Below are positions 26,251 to 35,351 of a DNA stretch of 64,000 nucleotides, one piece after another; position 1 is the first letter of the stretch; each line of letters opens with the position of its first letter. The position numbers and the translations under genes were made by a program. The notes under the pieces are model-generated. The model was not told the DNA's origin. It worked only from the letters and a program-made list of their open reading frames with translations, and searched no databases. Source of the DNA: Paenibacillus phocaeensis (GTDB lineage: Bacteria > Bacillota > Bacilli > Paenibacillales > Paenibacillaceae); NCBI RefSeq assembly GCF_900021165.1, contig NZ_FCOQ01000022.1:120195-184194 (forward strand), read 5' to 3'.

Positions 26251-26333
26251 TCATTCAATGTACTAAGATATAATTAACGAAGTGAAATATAGTGATTAAT
26301 GACATGAAATATAACCAAGAAATTGTACAGTAG

Positions 26334-26381
26334 AAAAACGTCCGGTGCTGCATTCGCATGAGTGCAGTCCGGACGTTTTTT
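26334..26381. terminator. Bidirectional terminator
   Basis: Arms AAAAACGTCCGG and CCGGACGTTTTT, with an inner CTGCA/TGCAG extension, between convergent MFS and ldh genes. Confidence 0.85.
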
Positions 26382-26399
26382 CTATCATGATCCTTGCGA

Positions 26400-27326
26400 T
26401 TACAGATCCAAGTTGGCAATTTCGCCCTTTAATTTATTCGCTGAGGCGTGGAACTGCGCAAGCTCCTCGTCGCTGAGCTTCAGATCCAGCACTTCACGGA
26501 CCCCGGAGCGGTCAACGATACTAGGTACGCCGAGATAAACGTCGGACACCCCGTTATAATCGGTCAGCAGGGTAGAGACGTTAAGAACGGAACCTTCGTT
26601 CTGCAGAATCGAGACAATAATCCGGTCCAGCGCGAGCGCGATCGCGTACGAAGTGGCCCCCTTGGCATTAATGATCTCGTAGGCCGCATTCTTCGTACTG
26701 TTGAAAATCTCCTCGCGATCCTCCGCGGAGAACTCCAGCCCGATCCCGGCAACGTTGGCCAAGCTCCAAAGCGGAAGTTCGGAGTCACCATGTTCGCCGA
26801 TAATATGCGCATGGATGCTGCGCGGATTAATTTTCTTGTTCTGTCCGATCAAATAACGGAAACGCGCACTGTCGAGCAGGGTACCGGAGCCGATGACGCG
26901 ATTGGACGGGAATCCGCTCTTCTTCAAAGATACGTAGGATAGAATGTCAACCGGGTTCGTGGCGACAAGAATAATACCGTGATCGTTATACTTAACGATA
27001 TTCTGAATAATGCTGTCAAAAATGCCGGCATTGCGTTTCAGCAAATCGATTCGGGTCTCTCCGGGACGCTGGGAGGCACCTGCTGCAATGACGATAATAT
27101 CGGCATCGGCACAATCGCTGTAATCTCCGGCCCAAAGCTTGACTCCGCCCGTAAAGGGAAGGCCGTGGTTCATATCAAGCGCTTCGCCAAGGGCTTTCTC
27201 CTTATTGGCATCGATCAGTACCAGCTCGGAAATTCGTTCTCTTAAGAGCAGCGTATAAGCGGTTGTCGCGCCAACCGCCCCTGTCCCAATGATCACAACC
27301 CGACTGGAACGCAGTTTGTTCTTCAT
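26400..27326 (-). CDS. ldh: L-lactate dehydrogenase
   Basis: A 308-residue NAD-dependent enzyme reducing pyruvate to lactate. NAD loop IGTGAVGATTAYTLL, the substrate/Arg segment near GASQRPGETRIDLL, GSGTLLDSARFR (rather than a malate dehydrogenase pattern) and catalytic His in IIGEHGDSELPLWS are present. GAGGGGATG lies upstream of the ATG. It is monocistronic, ending at a terminator. The 339-bp divergent region has no clear Rex box but contains copy 2 of the dispersed palindrome. Confidence 0.95.
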   Translation of the reverse strand: MKNKLRSSRVVIIGTGAVGATTAYTLLLRERISELVLIDANKEKALGEALDMNHGLPFTGGVKLWAGDYSDCADADIIVIAAGASQRPGETRIDLLKRNAGIFDSIIQNIVKYNDHGIILVATNPVDILSYVSLKKSGFPSNRVIGSGTLLDSARFRYLIGQNKKINPRSIHAHIIGEHGDSELPLWSLANVAGIGLEFSAEDREEIFNSTKNAAYEIINAKGATSYAIALALDRIIVSILQNEGSVLNVSTLLTDYNGVSDVYLGVPSIVDRSGVREVLDLKLSDEELAQFHASANKLKGEIANLDL

Positions 27327-27665
27327 TTTTTTTCATCCCCTCGTCATATTCTCCAAACCTTAGCTTGCGCCAATCTCTGCATTCTTAACCTGTGAGCGGC
27401 AAGCGTTCAAGGCCGATTCGCTGCTCCCGAAGAAGTGCGATATGTATTTGCCCAAATTCATTGTACCTGATAGAAGCTCAAAATTTAAAGTAAAATGTGG
27501 AATATTCAGTTTTAATAGAAAATGAACGTAATAAATATTATGTAAACCAAGATCAATCGTTGGGAACTTGTTATCACTTTGTAACCATCGATTAACGATT
27601 CTGTAAGGACGAAACTCTCGCTTTATATTATTCTAGTAAATAGAACAAAGAGAGAGAGGAATCCG
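27327..27665. other. Divergent intergenic region with palindrome copy 2
   Basis: This 339-bp gap between ldh and the deacetylase gene holds no convincing ORF. At 27523-27546 it contains ACGTAATA, AA, TATTATGTAAA, matching the 23892 palindrome. A TATTATTCT stretch near 27630 may be the -10 of the rightward gene. The ldh promoter could not be fixed. Confidence 0.4.
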
Positions 27666-28688
27666 GTGAACCACATGTCGCCTTATGGAAAACGAAGTGA
27701 AAAGCATGGAGAACGCACCGTGCGCTCGGGGATGACGCGGCCGGCGAAACTTATGGTTACGGCAGCGGTCGTGCTGGCGGCATCATCTCTGGCGCTGACT
27801 GCTGTGGCGGTGGCTCCGCTGCTGCGCGAGCCATTCCACAAGTCCAGCCGGGTCGTCCTCCCGGCTAAGCTGGCGGCTGCAGGAGAGACAAAGGAAGAAC
27901 AGACCGGAACTCTGGAGCAACCGCGGATTTCGGATGAGTCAGAGACCAACCCGAAAAAAGGGGACGACGTGCCTCAGACAGAAGTCGAGCCTGCCCCTCC
28001 CGTACAACCGGCACAACCCGCAGTAGAGACGAAGCAGCCAGCATTGCCCGATAAGCAATCCCAAACCCCCGTTAAGCAAAAAGTCATCTATATGACCTTT
28101 GATGACGGGCCTAGTAAATATACAGAACCGCTGCTGGAAATCTTGGAGCATTATCAGATTCACGGTACGTTCTTCATGATCGGAAATCAACTCAGCGGGC
28201 ATAAGGCGATCGTAAACGAGGCGCTGGAAGCGGGCCATTACGTGGGACTGCACAGCATGACCCACAACAAGAAGATATTGTATACCGGGGAAGGCTCGGC
28301 TCATTTTATCGAGGAATTTACGAAAGAGCAGAAACTGGTGGAGAAGTTGACTGGAACCTCGCCGACCTTAATTCGTGCTCCGTATGGCAGCAAGCCGGAG
28401 ATTGATAAGAAATTCCGCGGCGATATCGCTAAAGCGGGATTTAAAATGTGGGATTGGACAGTAGACTCCAAGGACTGGAAATATCCGGACAGCCCAAGCA
28501 CGATTCTGAAGGAAGTGAAGCGTCAAACCCACCGAAACACGGAAGTTATCCTGTTGCACGAGAAAGCTCAGACGGTAAAGGTGCTTCCGCAAATCATCGA
28601 ATATCTGCAAAGCAAAGGATATGCTTTCGCGGTCTACAAGCCGGATCAGCATTTCACGGTAAACTTTGGGAACGATTCCCGGCTATAA
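27666..28688 (+). CDS. Membrane-anchored peptidoglycan deacetylase (NodB domain)
   Basis: A 340-residue protein: short cytoplasmic basic segment, one transmembrane span (about 30-50), a Glu/Pro/Gln-rich wall-spanning linker (about 70-135), then a CE4 domain: MTFDDGPSKY, LHSMTHNK, RAPYGSKPEI, WDWTVDSKDW and ILLHEKAQT. The start is GTG with GAGAGGAAT upstream. This is the second CE4 enzyme in the window and differs from the one at 17221 by its long linker. Expected substrate: GlcNAc residues of peptidoglycan. Confidence 0.92.
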   Translation: MNHMSPYGKRSEKHGERTVRSGMTRPAKLMVTAAVVLAASSLALTAVAVAPLLREPFHKSSRVVLPAKLAAAGETKEEQTGTLEQPRISDESETNPKKGDDVPQTEVEPAPPVQPAQPAVETKQPALPDKQSQTPVKQKVIYMTFDDGPSKYTEPLLEILEHYQIHGTFFMIGNQLSGHKAIVNEALEAGHYVGLHSMTHNKKILYTGEGSAHFIEEFTKEQKLVEKLTGTSPTLIRAPYGSKPEIDKKFRGDIAKAGFKMWDWTVDSKDWKYPDSPSTILKEVKRQTHRNTEVILLHEKAQTVKVLPQIIEYLQSKGYAFAVYKPDQHFTVNFGNDSRL

Positions 28689-28754
28689 CGGCGAGTATAC
28701 ACCTATGGTATAATAACTTTACTTCAGTTTATGCAGAAAGTGAGGTGGTTCGGG

Positions 28755-30041
28755 TTGAGCTTGTGGCACAAGTTAGCCGGAACCGCCCTGGTTACGGTCT
28801 TGCTTCTGACGGCTTGTTCCTCCGAGCCGCCTCCGGCCGCTGCTCCCGTTCAAGACGAGCCTGCCGAGGAAGGGCAGACGATCACGGTGATCAATCCTGA
28901 AGCTTCCGAGAACCAGGGACATCCCGCCGCTGCTCCGGCGGAGAACCCCAATAACCGCTACCAGATTCAAACCCGTCTCACCGATTTTCAATTGCTGAGC
29001 GAAACGACGGGTTTGGCATGGGGCTGTACGCGCAATGAACTGCGTCTCTATATTACGGAGGATAACGGCAAAACCTGGACGAACATATCCCCTGCGGCTT
29101 CCGTACCCTTTACAACCACACCTGAATACGGCAAAGATATCTTCTTTCTCGATCCCGATCATGGCTTTATCGTGCGTAATTCTGCGGGATTAGGAGATAC
29201 GCTGGTCCTGCGTACGAGCGATGGCGGGGCCACCTGGAAGGTGACTTCGTTTCCCGGGAATGGGGAAGTGAAGGCGATGGTGTTCGCCGACCCCTCCAAT
29301 GGATGGATCTTATCTGAGGGCACCTCGCGAGCGAATGGCGTGCGCTCCTTATTTGCGACGGACGACGGAGCCCAATCCTTCGAAGCCCTGATCGGAGGAA
29401 CGGATCTCGAGAGCCTCCTGTCTACGGATCACCCAACCGGGATTCCAGGTACCCAATCCTCGATGGCCTTTACAAGCCCGCTGCGCGGGTTTGTAAGCGA
29501 GATCAAGGAAGGGCTTCCCACCTTATACGTAACAGAGAACGGCGGGTTAACCTGGGCTCCCAATGAGCGGTTCTTCAACCTGGACAAATACAAAACCTGT
29601 GACAGCTTTACAATCGGCAAGGTGTCCTTCTTCTCCGGCAGCGTTAGGGAAGGGTGGATTCCCGTCGGCTGCAGCCGTGGGAACTCCACCAAATTCAACG
29701 GATATTTTACCGAGGATGCGGGCAACACGTGGACATTAGCACCGTTCAAGCTTTCTTGGCAGACGGGATTAAATGAGAAGCTCGCTCCTACCTTCCTGAA
29801 TCGAAACGAAGGATGGACCCTTCTGGATTCAACGGTATATTATACTTCAGACCAAGGGGGGAGCTGGACGCCGTTGCCGCCCAGCGAGAAATTGATCGAA
29901 ACGCTGCAAGGCTATCCCGAGATCGTGAAGCTTCAGTTCTTCAACCCCCAAGTCGGATGGCTGTTGGTGGCCAAAGAGGATCAGCAACGCTCGCTGCTGA
30001 TGCAGACGAAGGACGGCGGACGGAGCTGGAGGGTGTTGTAA
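28755..30041 (+). CDS. BNR/Ycf48-like beta-propeller lipoprotein
   Basis: A 428-residue lipoprotein (lipobox LLTAC) with a Pro/Ala/Glu-rich linker and then repeated Asp-box-like motifs: ITEDNGKTW, RTSDGGATW, VTENGGLTW, FTEDAGNTW, YTSDQGGSW and QTKDGGRSW. Six such S/T-x-D-x-G-x-T-W boxes indicate a beta propeller as in sialidase/BNR and Ycf48-like proteins; sialidase catalytic residues are not evident. TTG 28755 with GTGAGGTGG upstream is preferred over the ATG 24 nt earlier. Function unknown; extracellular. Confidence 0.85.
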   Translation: MSLWHKLAGTALVTVLLLTACSSEPPPAAAPVQDEPAEEGQTITVINPEASENQGHPAAAPAENPNNRYQIQTRLTDFQLLSETTGLAWGCTRNELRLYITEDNGKTWTNISPAASVPFTTTPEYGKDIFFLDPDHGFIVRNSAGLGDTLVLRTSDGGATWKVTSFPGNGEVKAMVFADPSNGWILSEGTSRANGVRSLFATDDGAQSFEALIGGTDLESLLSTDHPTGIPGTQSSMAFTSPLRGFVSEIKEGLPTLYVTENGGLTWAPNERFFNLDKYKTCDSFTIGKVSFFSGSVREGWIPVGCSRGNSTKFNGYFTEDAGNTWTLAPFKLSWQTGLNEKLAPTFLNRNEGWTLLDSTVYYTSDQGGSWTPLPPSEKLIETLQGYPEIVKLQFFNPQVGWLLVAKEDQQRSLLMQTKDGGRSWRVL

Positions 30042-30124
30042 TTCATACGGTTTTTCAAGCATGGCGCGGGGGCGCCGTGCTTTTTTTATATGAGGCAAGA
30101 AAGAAATTTTGTGATGTTCATCAT

Positions 30125-30168
30125 ATTGTGAAAATAATCACATGTGTTCCTCTGACTTTGTGATATAT
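30125..30168 (+). promoter_or_regulatory. CRP/FNR-type box plus extended -10
   Basis: TTGTGA, AAATAA, TCACAT (30125-30142) contains a perfect TGTGA-N6-TCACA palindrome. A TATATT with upstream TG (30160-30168) follows. If transcription starts about 7 nt after the -10 box, the palindrome centre is near -41.5, the class II activator position of CRP/FNR proteins. Rex also binds TTGTGA-type sites, so the regulator is not certain. Confidence 0.6.
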
Positions 30169-30246
30169 TTAACTTGTAAGAAGGAACAACAACCCTGCAA
30201 GTTAATCACGGGGCGAATGCTCCCAACACGATAGGAGTGGAACCTG

Positions 30247-30444
30247 ATGAAACCAACTGTTCACGAGGAAACCTTGACCCGAAATTATCTTCAGTTTTGT
30301 TACCATTGCGAGGATGCTCACCTGTGCACCACCGAAGAGCAATGCAAAGCTTGCTGGGCTGAGAAAGGACTAGACGAGGCGTTCGATCGGGAAGCCGAAG
30401 GCGCCGAGGAAACCCGTCAATTGTTGTTCGAGTATTATGCCTGA
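30247..30444 (+). CDS. 65-residue Cys-rich protein, unknown function
   Basis: A small cytoplasmic, acidic protein with Cys pairs in CYHCEDAHLC and CKAC (residues about 18-36), an arrangement that could bind Zn or an Fe-S cluster. It has GATAGGAGTGG upstream of the ATG and is monocistronic with its own terminator. The CRP/FNR-type palindrome in its promoter suggests redox or oxygen control. I do not recognise the family. Confidence 0.8.
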   Translation: MKPTVHEETLTRNYLQFCYHCEDAHLCTTEEQCKACWAEKGLDEAFDREAEGAEETRQLLFEYYA

Positions 30445-30475
30445 TTTCAACCTGCTCCCTCGGGTCCCCAATTAA

Positions 30476-30507
30476 CCTCTGATTCGCGAGTCGAATCAGG
30501 GGTTTTT
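30476..30507 (+). terminator. Terminator of Cys-rich gene
   Basis: An 11-bp stem, CCTCTGATTCG with CGAATCAGGGG (one G-T pair), followed by T5. Confidence 0.8.
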
Positions 30508-30647
30508 GGTTTTTCTCTCGTTATTTGGGACAAGAGTGGTATATTTTCTGGACACGCGGAATAACAAGTTTTATTTCGGCCGGCATATACATAGGGGGAA
30601 AGGGGAGAACAGCGATACGGAGCAACCTCTGAAGGAGGGATTACGCT

Positions 30648-31067
30648 ATGCAGTCCTGGACGGAAATGTTTGGCGTGGTGGAAACGGCGCTGCCGATTTT
30701 GTTTGTGGTGATCATCGGGATTCTGGCCGTTACGGCCACGGGAGGAATTCTTCGCGCGATTGGAAACCAGAAGCAGCCGGTGCTCAGCGTCCAATCTGTG
30801 ATCGTCGGCAAGCGGACGGAAGTGAGCCACCGCCATGACACCGACACCTCGGTCAATCGTACTGACACCAAGTACTATATGACCTTCGAGGTCGAAAGCG
30901 GTGATCGTTTAGAGTTTGTGGTGTCCGGGGTGGAATACGGGCAATGTGCGGAAGGGGACGAAGGCAAATTGACGTTTCAGGGCCGCCGCTTCCACGGATT
31001 CGAGCGAGCGGGCCGCACCTATCGGACCGAGCTGCAGGAATACCGGAAATCGCATAGCTCCGGGTGA
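30648..31067 (+). CDS. DUF2500 membrane protein
   Basis: A 139-residue protein with one N-terminal transmembrane span (about 14-36) and a beta-rich domain: VLSVQSVIVGKRTEVS, then YYMTFEVESGDRLEFVVSG, EYGQCAEGDEGKLTFQG and FHGFER, the pattern of the DUF2500 family. GAAGGAGGGATT precedes the ATG. It stands alone between two terminators. The family has no established function. Confidence 0.88.
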   Translation: MQSWTEMFGVVETALPILFVVIIGILAVTATGGILRAIGNQKQPVLSVQSVIVGKRTEVSHRHDTDTSVNRTDTKYYMTFEVESGDRLEFVVSGVEYGQCAEGDEGKLTFQGRRFHGFERAGRTYRTELQEYRKSHSSG

Positions 31068-31136
31068 GGAAGGCATCAAGCATACGAAATTCACAAGAAA
31101 GGCAGGCAGGGGAAGGTTGATACAAGCCAGACAGAT

Positions 31137-31195
31137 AAAAACAGAAGCGTAACGCATCGTCGACCATGACGATTCCTGCGTACGCTTCTGTTTTT
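31137..31195. terminator. Bidirectional terminator
   Basis: Arms of about 19 bp (AAAAACAGAAGCGT, one bulge, ACGCA and complement) with A- and T-runs, between the DUF2500 gene and the convergent flavoprotein gene. Confidence 0.85.
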
Positions 31196-31205
31196 GTGAT
31201 TGCAT

Positions 31206-32528
31206 TTAATAGGATAAGGCCTTGGTTGCGGCTTGCTCCAGAATCGCCTGGGCGACGGCCCGGCCGCTGGAGAAGGCGCGCTCTGCCAACTCGCCCTTCC
31301 CTTCGCAACCATCCCCGCAGAAGAAGAAGGGGACGCCGGCCAAACGGGTCGGCAGCAATTTGTTCGTGTGAATATTCTTCACGCTGGCAACCATCGCTTT
31401 CTTGGATACGCGTTTGACTTCTACGAACTCACGCCAATTCGGATAATACGTATCAAACAAAGCTTCCATTTGCTGGGTTTTCTGCTCCAGATATTGCTTC
31501 TTCTGTTCCTCATCGGAGAAATCGTCATTCAAGTAGGCGATTCCCTGCAGCAACTGACCATGCACAGGGGCGACCGTAAAGTCAGTGGCTGAGACGTCGC
31601 TGATAAAAATCTTGTGATCCATATCGCTGATATAGTGGAAAGGGCGAGCGACTACTTTGGAGAAGCCCACATCATATACAAGCACTTCTGTCGAGGTGTT
31701 GTTCTTGTACGGTTCCAGCGTGCTTGCCCAAGGGGTCTCTTCCAGCAGTTTGGTCACCTGCTGCACCGGCATGGCGAAGATGACCTGATCATATTCAAGC
31801 TGTTGTCTTGTCTTGGTGTTCAGGAGATATTTACCATTCTCCATCGTAATCGACTCGACGGGTTCCTTGACGGCAATCTCCCATGCCTCGTTCTCATTGA
31901 TTTTGTCGATCAACTGATCGGTAATCGTCGCCCAGCTGCCCAGAATGTAGCTGACCGGCCGGCCGGAGAGGAACAGGTTGTGATAATATTCAGCGATGAC
32001 TTCGCCGGATACTTTGCGCGCTTCCTCCGGTGTAATGAAGAAGTTGGAGCAGACAAGATGTTCCCACAGTTCTTTGACATCTGCTGAAGCATGCGAATGA
32101 TCCAGGTAATCGCCAAGTGTCCGATGCTGCTTCAAGTGATGAAGGTTCCCGATGACGGCAGCGATTTCGGCGACAAACCGGACCTTCTCCATCGGAGTCA
32201 GGACATCCGTCTTCATAATGTTGACGAAATCAAGCGGGGCAGGGGTTAACTTGCCGTGTTTGGCATACATCACCTTACGTTTATCCACTTGCTTGCTCTG
32301 GAACTTCAAATGCAGTTCTTCTTCCATAACGTGGAGCGTGTGTCTGTCGATGCCATAGACGGCGTGTGCTCCGTAGTTCAGAGTAAATCCCGATTTCTCA
32401 TAAGTGAAAGCCCGTCCGCCGAGCTGTGGGCTTCGTTCAAATACTGTTCCGGACGTCTCGCTGTGGTCCGACAGATATGCAGCAGCCGTAAGCCCGGCCA
32501 AGCCGCCGCCAATAATCGCGATTCTCAT
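31206..32528 (-). CDS. FAD-dependent amine oxidase/phytoene desaturase-like
   Basis: A 440-residue flavoprotein. The N-terminal dinucleotide fold IAIIGGGLAGLTAAAYL and the GG-motif QLGGRAFTYEKSGFTLNYGAHA are those of the amine oxidase/protoporphyrinogen/carotenoid desaturase superfamily. The C-terminal FAD segment is FFFCGDGCEGKGELAERAF. ATG 32528 has AGGAGG 7 nt upstream. No carotenoid or heme genes are adjacent, so the substrate is open. Confidence 0.88.
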   Translation of the reverse strand: MRIAIIGGGLAGLTAAAYLSDHSETSGTVFERSPQLGGRAFTYEKSGFTLNYGAHAVYGIDRHTLHVMEEELHLKFQSKQVDKRKVMYAKHGKLTPAPLDFVNIMKTDVLTPMEKVRFVAEIAAVIGNLHHLKQHRTLGDYLDHSHASADVKELWEHLVCSNFFITPEEARKVSGEVIAEYYHNLFLSGRPVSYILGSWATITDQLIDKINENEAWEIAVKEPVESITMENGKYLLNTKTRQQLEYDQVIFAMPVQQVTKLLEETPWASTLEPYKNNTSTEVLVYDVGFSKVVARPFHYISDMDHKIFISDVSATDFTVAPVHGQLLQGIAYLNDDFSDEEQKKQYLEQKTQQMEALFDTYYPNWREFVEVKRVSKKAMVASVKNIHTNKLLPTRLAGVPFFFCGDGCEGKGELAERAFSSGRAVAQAILEQAATKALSY

Positions 32529-32794
32529 GAGGTAACCTCCTAAAAGGTATAATGAAGCAACCGTTTTATAACGAAACCAGCACAAACGTATAAAAAAACA
32601 TTATTCATCTACAGTATATGCTATTCATGTAAGCGCGTCCATAGAAATAGACACGAAATGTTCAAGATTGTAACCGTATTCACATTTGCAAGGCTCTCCA
32701 GGTCCTTGACACCGATTTTTTTCCAGTCCGAAGCACCAAGATAGGCAGATGCACATAAGATATATCGTTCAGTAGAGAGGGAGGAGGAGCCAAT

Positions 32795-33217
32795 TTGGCC
32801 GTCATTAAAACGAATTCCGCAGACGTTAGGCTCCTGGCGCGCCTGATGCGTGCGGAAGCGGAAGGGGAAGGCGAACAGGGCATGCTGATGGTCGGCAATG
32901 TCGGCGTGAACCGTATCTTGGGAAATTGCCTGGATTTTCGAGATATTCGCGACATGAATCAGATGGTGTTTCAGAATCCCGGCGGATTTGAAGCCACGGT
33001 GAAAGGCTATTTCTACCAAAGAGCCCGCGATCGCGAAATTCGTTTGGCGCAGCGCGTCATTAACGGCGAGCGGGTATGGCCGGCTTCCAACGCCTTGTGG
33101 TTTTTCCGGCCTACGGGAAATTGCCCTGATACCTGGTACAACCAGCAGAACACCGGCCGGTTTAAAGCGCACTGTTTCTTTTCTCCATCTGCGGAAGACT
33201 GCCCTTCCGTTTATTAA
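32795..33217 (+). CDS. cwlJ: Spore cortex-lytic enzyme CwlJ-type
   Basis: A 140-residue SleB/CwlJ-family hydrolase: RLMRAEAEGEGEQGMLMVGNVGVNR contains the catalytic Glu, followed by NALWFFRP and the HCFF end. No signal peptide, as for CwlJ, which reaches the spore coat/cortex from the mother cell. TTG start with GGAGGAGG upstream. gerQ follows 43 bp later; in Bacillus GerQ is needed for CwlJ localisation and both act in Ca-dipicolinate-triggered germination. A CATAAGAT element near 32753 could be part of a mother-cell sigma promoter. Confidence 0.93.
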   Translation: MAVIKTNSADVRLLARLMRAEAEGEGEQGMLMVGNVGVNRILGNCLDFRDIRDMNQMVFQNPGGFEATVKGYFYQRARDREIRLAQRVINGERVWPASNALWFFRPTGNCPDTWYNQQNTGRFKAHCFFSPSAEDCPSVY

Positions 33218-33260
33218 CTTCAATGTTTCGCTTGATCAATCCTAAGGAGGAATGAATTGC

Positions 33261-33713
33261 ATGTTTACTCAGCAATACCGGCCAACCACATCTCCCGCGG
33301 GTCATGGCACCTATCCGACTGCTCACGTCGGAGGCGGATATTCCGGATATCCTCAGCCAACCGGAGGAGCCATGCCGCCCCAAGTGCCGGTCGGAAGCCC
33401 GATAACGCCCGGCGGCACTGTAATGCCTGCTCCGGTAAACTATGAGCAATCCTACATCGAGAATATCTTCCGGCTGAATTTAGGCAAAGTCGGTACCTTC
33501 TACATGACCTACGAGAACAACAGCGAATGGAATGCGAAGGTCTTCAGAGGCGTGTTGGAAGCTGCCGGACGCGACCATATCATCATCAGCGATCCGACGA
33601 CCGGTGTACGAACGGTTATGTTGATGGTCAATTTCGACTATGCCACGTTCGACGAGCCGCTGCTCTATCAATACCCCGGGGTGATCGGTTCTCCGCCGCC
33701 GACCCGGCGATAA
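33261..33713 (+). CDS. gerQ: Spore coat protein GerQ
   Basis: A 150-residue protein with a Gly/Pro/Gln-rich N-terminal half and the conserved C-terminal block SYIENIFRLNLGKVGTFYMT followed by NAKVFRGVLEAAGRDHIII and YLLYQYPGV-like DEPLLYQY. The order matches Bacillus GerQ, a coat protein cross-linked by transglutaminase. ATG 33261 is 9 nt after AAGGAGG; the ATG 9 nt earlier overlaps that site. Second gene of the cwlJ-gerQ pair. Confidence 0.93.
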   Translation: MFTQQYRPTTSPAGHGTYPTAHVGGGYSGYPQPTGGAMPPQVPVGSPITPGGTVMPAPVNYEQSYIENIFRLNLGKVGTFYMTYENNSEWNAKVFRGVLEAAGRDHIIISDPTTGVRTVMLMVNFDYATFDEPLLYQYPGVIGSPPPTRR

Positions 33714-33720
33714 TCTACTT

Positions 33721-33752
33721 AAGGTTCCCTTGATCGAAGGGAGCCTTTTTAT
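33721..33752 (+). terminator. Terminator of cwlJ-gerQ
   Basis: An 11-bp stem, AAGGTTCCCTT with AAGGGAGCCTT (one G-T pair), loop GATCG, then T-rich. Confidence 0.8.
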
Positions 33753-33947
33753 TTTTCAGGCCTGCCACGCCTGTTCGTCAGGAATACCGCAGCGTTTGAC
33801 TGTGTAGTGTATAATAATATCATTAAGAAGAATTCATCATACAGGATGCAGCCGCATGGCAAAAGGAGATGAATCCCTTGGGAAAATAACGCTGCAGTTC
33901 TCATATGCCAAGATACAACCTATCGCTGACTTTAAATCACGAAGGAG

Positions 33948-35309
33948 GTGCACCTATTCGCTGCCGGATCGGCGGGAATAGGAAACGTATTGGGTGACCC
34001 TTTACCGAGTCTTTATTCTGTAGGATTCATGGTGTTATTGGTGTTGCTTAACGGATTTTTTGTATCGGCCGAATTTGCCATCGTAAAAGTGAAGAGTTCC
34101 CGGATTGAAGCTTTAGCCGAAGAAGGACGAAGGAATGCGCGGATCGCGAAAGATCTGTTAAGCCGCTTGGACGGTTATTTGTCGGCCTGTCAGGTTGGGA
34201 TCACGCTCAGTTCGTTAGGGCTGGGTTGGCTTGGCGAACCGGTGGTTGCCCGCATGCTGGGTCCGCTGTTTGAAATGATGGGCTTCAGCGAAAGGCCGGG
34301 ATTTATCGTTTCATTAGCGGTCTCCTTCCTGCTGATCGCCATTTTGCATATCGTGCTGGGGGAGCTGGCCCCGAAAACGATTGCCGTCCGTAAAGCCGAG
34401 ACCATTACGTTATGGTTCGCGTGGCCGATGCGCATATTTTACCGTTTGATGTACCCGTTTATCTGGATGTTAAACGGCCTTTCCTCCGGCCTCTTGCGGT
34501 TGTTTGGGATCGCGCCGGTGTCGGAGCAGGATTCCCTGCATACGGAGGAAGAAATCCGTGTCATGATGAAGGAGAGCAGTGAAAGCGGCTTGATTGATAG
34601 TACGGAAATGTCGCTGGTGGACAATATTTTTGAGTTCGCCGATACGACCGCAAGGGAGATCATGATCCCCCGAACGGAAATGATCTGCTTGTATACCCAG
34701 CATTCGCTGGAAGAGAACCTGGAAATCGCCTTAGAAGGCACAAGAACCCGTTATCCTGTCTGCCATCAAGATAAAGACCATATTATCGGATTTATTCATA
34801 TCAAAGATTTGATCCGCTCTCAAACCCGGGATCTTCGCGACCTGATTCGTCCGATTATGGCCGTGCCGGAATCGATCCCGATCAGCGATTTGATGAAACG
34901 CATGCAGCGGGGAAGAACGCAAATTGCCATCCTGATCGACGAATACGGCGGGACTTCCGGAATGGTCACGTTAGAGGATATCGTCGAAGAGATCGTTGGG
35001 GAAATTCAGGATGAGTTCGATGAAGAACGTCCGGGGATTGAGCAACTCGATATGCATTCGTATTCCATCGATGGATTGATGTTGATTGAATCGATCAATG
35101 ATCGGTTCGGTCTGGAGTTGGATTCGGACGATTATGATACGATCGGAGGTTGGCTGTATTCGCGGATTGATATCCTGCCTCCGCAGGTAGGGCAAACCGT
35201 GGATTACGGCGAATACACCTACGTGGTGGAGGAGACCGATCACAAGAGAATCTCCCGCGTGAAGCTCATTCGCCAGCAGCTCTTGCCGCTGGAAGAAGCC
35301 GGCGCTTAA
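33948..35309 (+). CDS. CNNM/CorC-family membrane protein (hemolysin-like)
   Basis: A 453-residue protein: DUF21/CNNM membrane domain (about 20-205, four spans; ALNGFFVSAEFA-like VLLNGFFVSAEFAIVK), a CBS pair (about 230-345; MIPRTEM and MVTLEDIVEEIVGEI) and a C-terminal CorC_HlyC transporter-associated domain (about 360-445). The family is linked to Mg or divalent cation export. The start is uncertain: GTG 33948 overlaps an AAGGAGGTG ribosome site, and TTG 33990 is an alternative. A preceding AAAGGAG with TTG-GGA-AAA-TAA (33889) forms a 3-codon mini-ORF of doubtful meaning. Monocistronic. Confidence 0.9.
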   Translation: MHLFAAGSAGIGNVLGDPLPSLYSVGFMVLLVLLNGFFVSAEFAIVKVKSSRIEALAEEGRRNARIAKDLLSRLDGYLSACQVGITLSSLGLGWLGEPVVARMLGPLFEMMGFSERPGFIVSLAVSFLLIAILHIVLGELAPKTIAVRKAETITLWFAWPMRIFYRLMYPFIWMLNGLSSGLLRLFGIAPVSEQDSLHTEEEIRVMMKESSESGLIDSTEMSLVDNIFEFADTTAREIMIPRTEMICLYTQHSLEENLEIALEGTRTRYPVCHQDKDHIIGFIHIKDLIRSQTRDLRDLIRPIMAVPESIPISDLMKRMQRGRTQIAILIDEYGGTSGMVTLEDIVEEIVGEIQDEFDEERPGIEQLDMHSYSIDGLMLIESINDRFGLELDSDDYDTIGGWLYSRIDILPPQVGQTVDYGEYTYVVEETDHKRISRVKLIRQQLLPLEEAGA

Positions 35310-35313
35310 AATC

Positions 35314-35351
35314 AAACCGGATGTCTATTTACATAGAGGCATCCGGTTTTT
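35314..35351. terminator. Bidirectional terminator
   Basis: Arms AAACCGGATG and CATCCGGTTT with an inner TCTA/TAGA pair, shared by two convergent genes. The sigma factor stop codon lies in its loop. Confidence 0.85.

Noticed and set aside
27327..27665. Rex site upstream of ldh
   Set aside because: No TTGTGA/TCACAA pair; the only partial match (TTGTTATCACTTTGTAA) is poor.
33856..33947. Short ORF (ATGGCAAAAGG...) before the CorC-like gene
   Set aside because: No ribosome site, no domain and overlap with the next gene's ribosome site.
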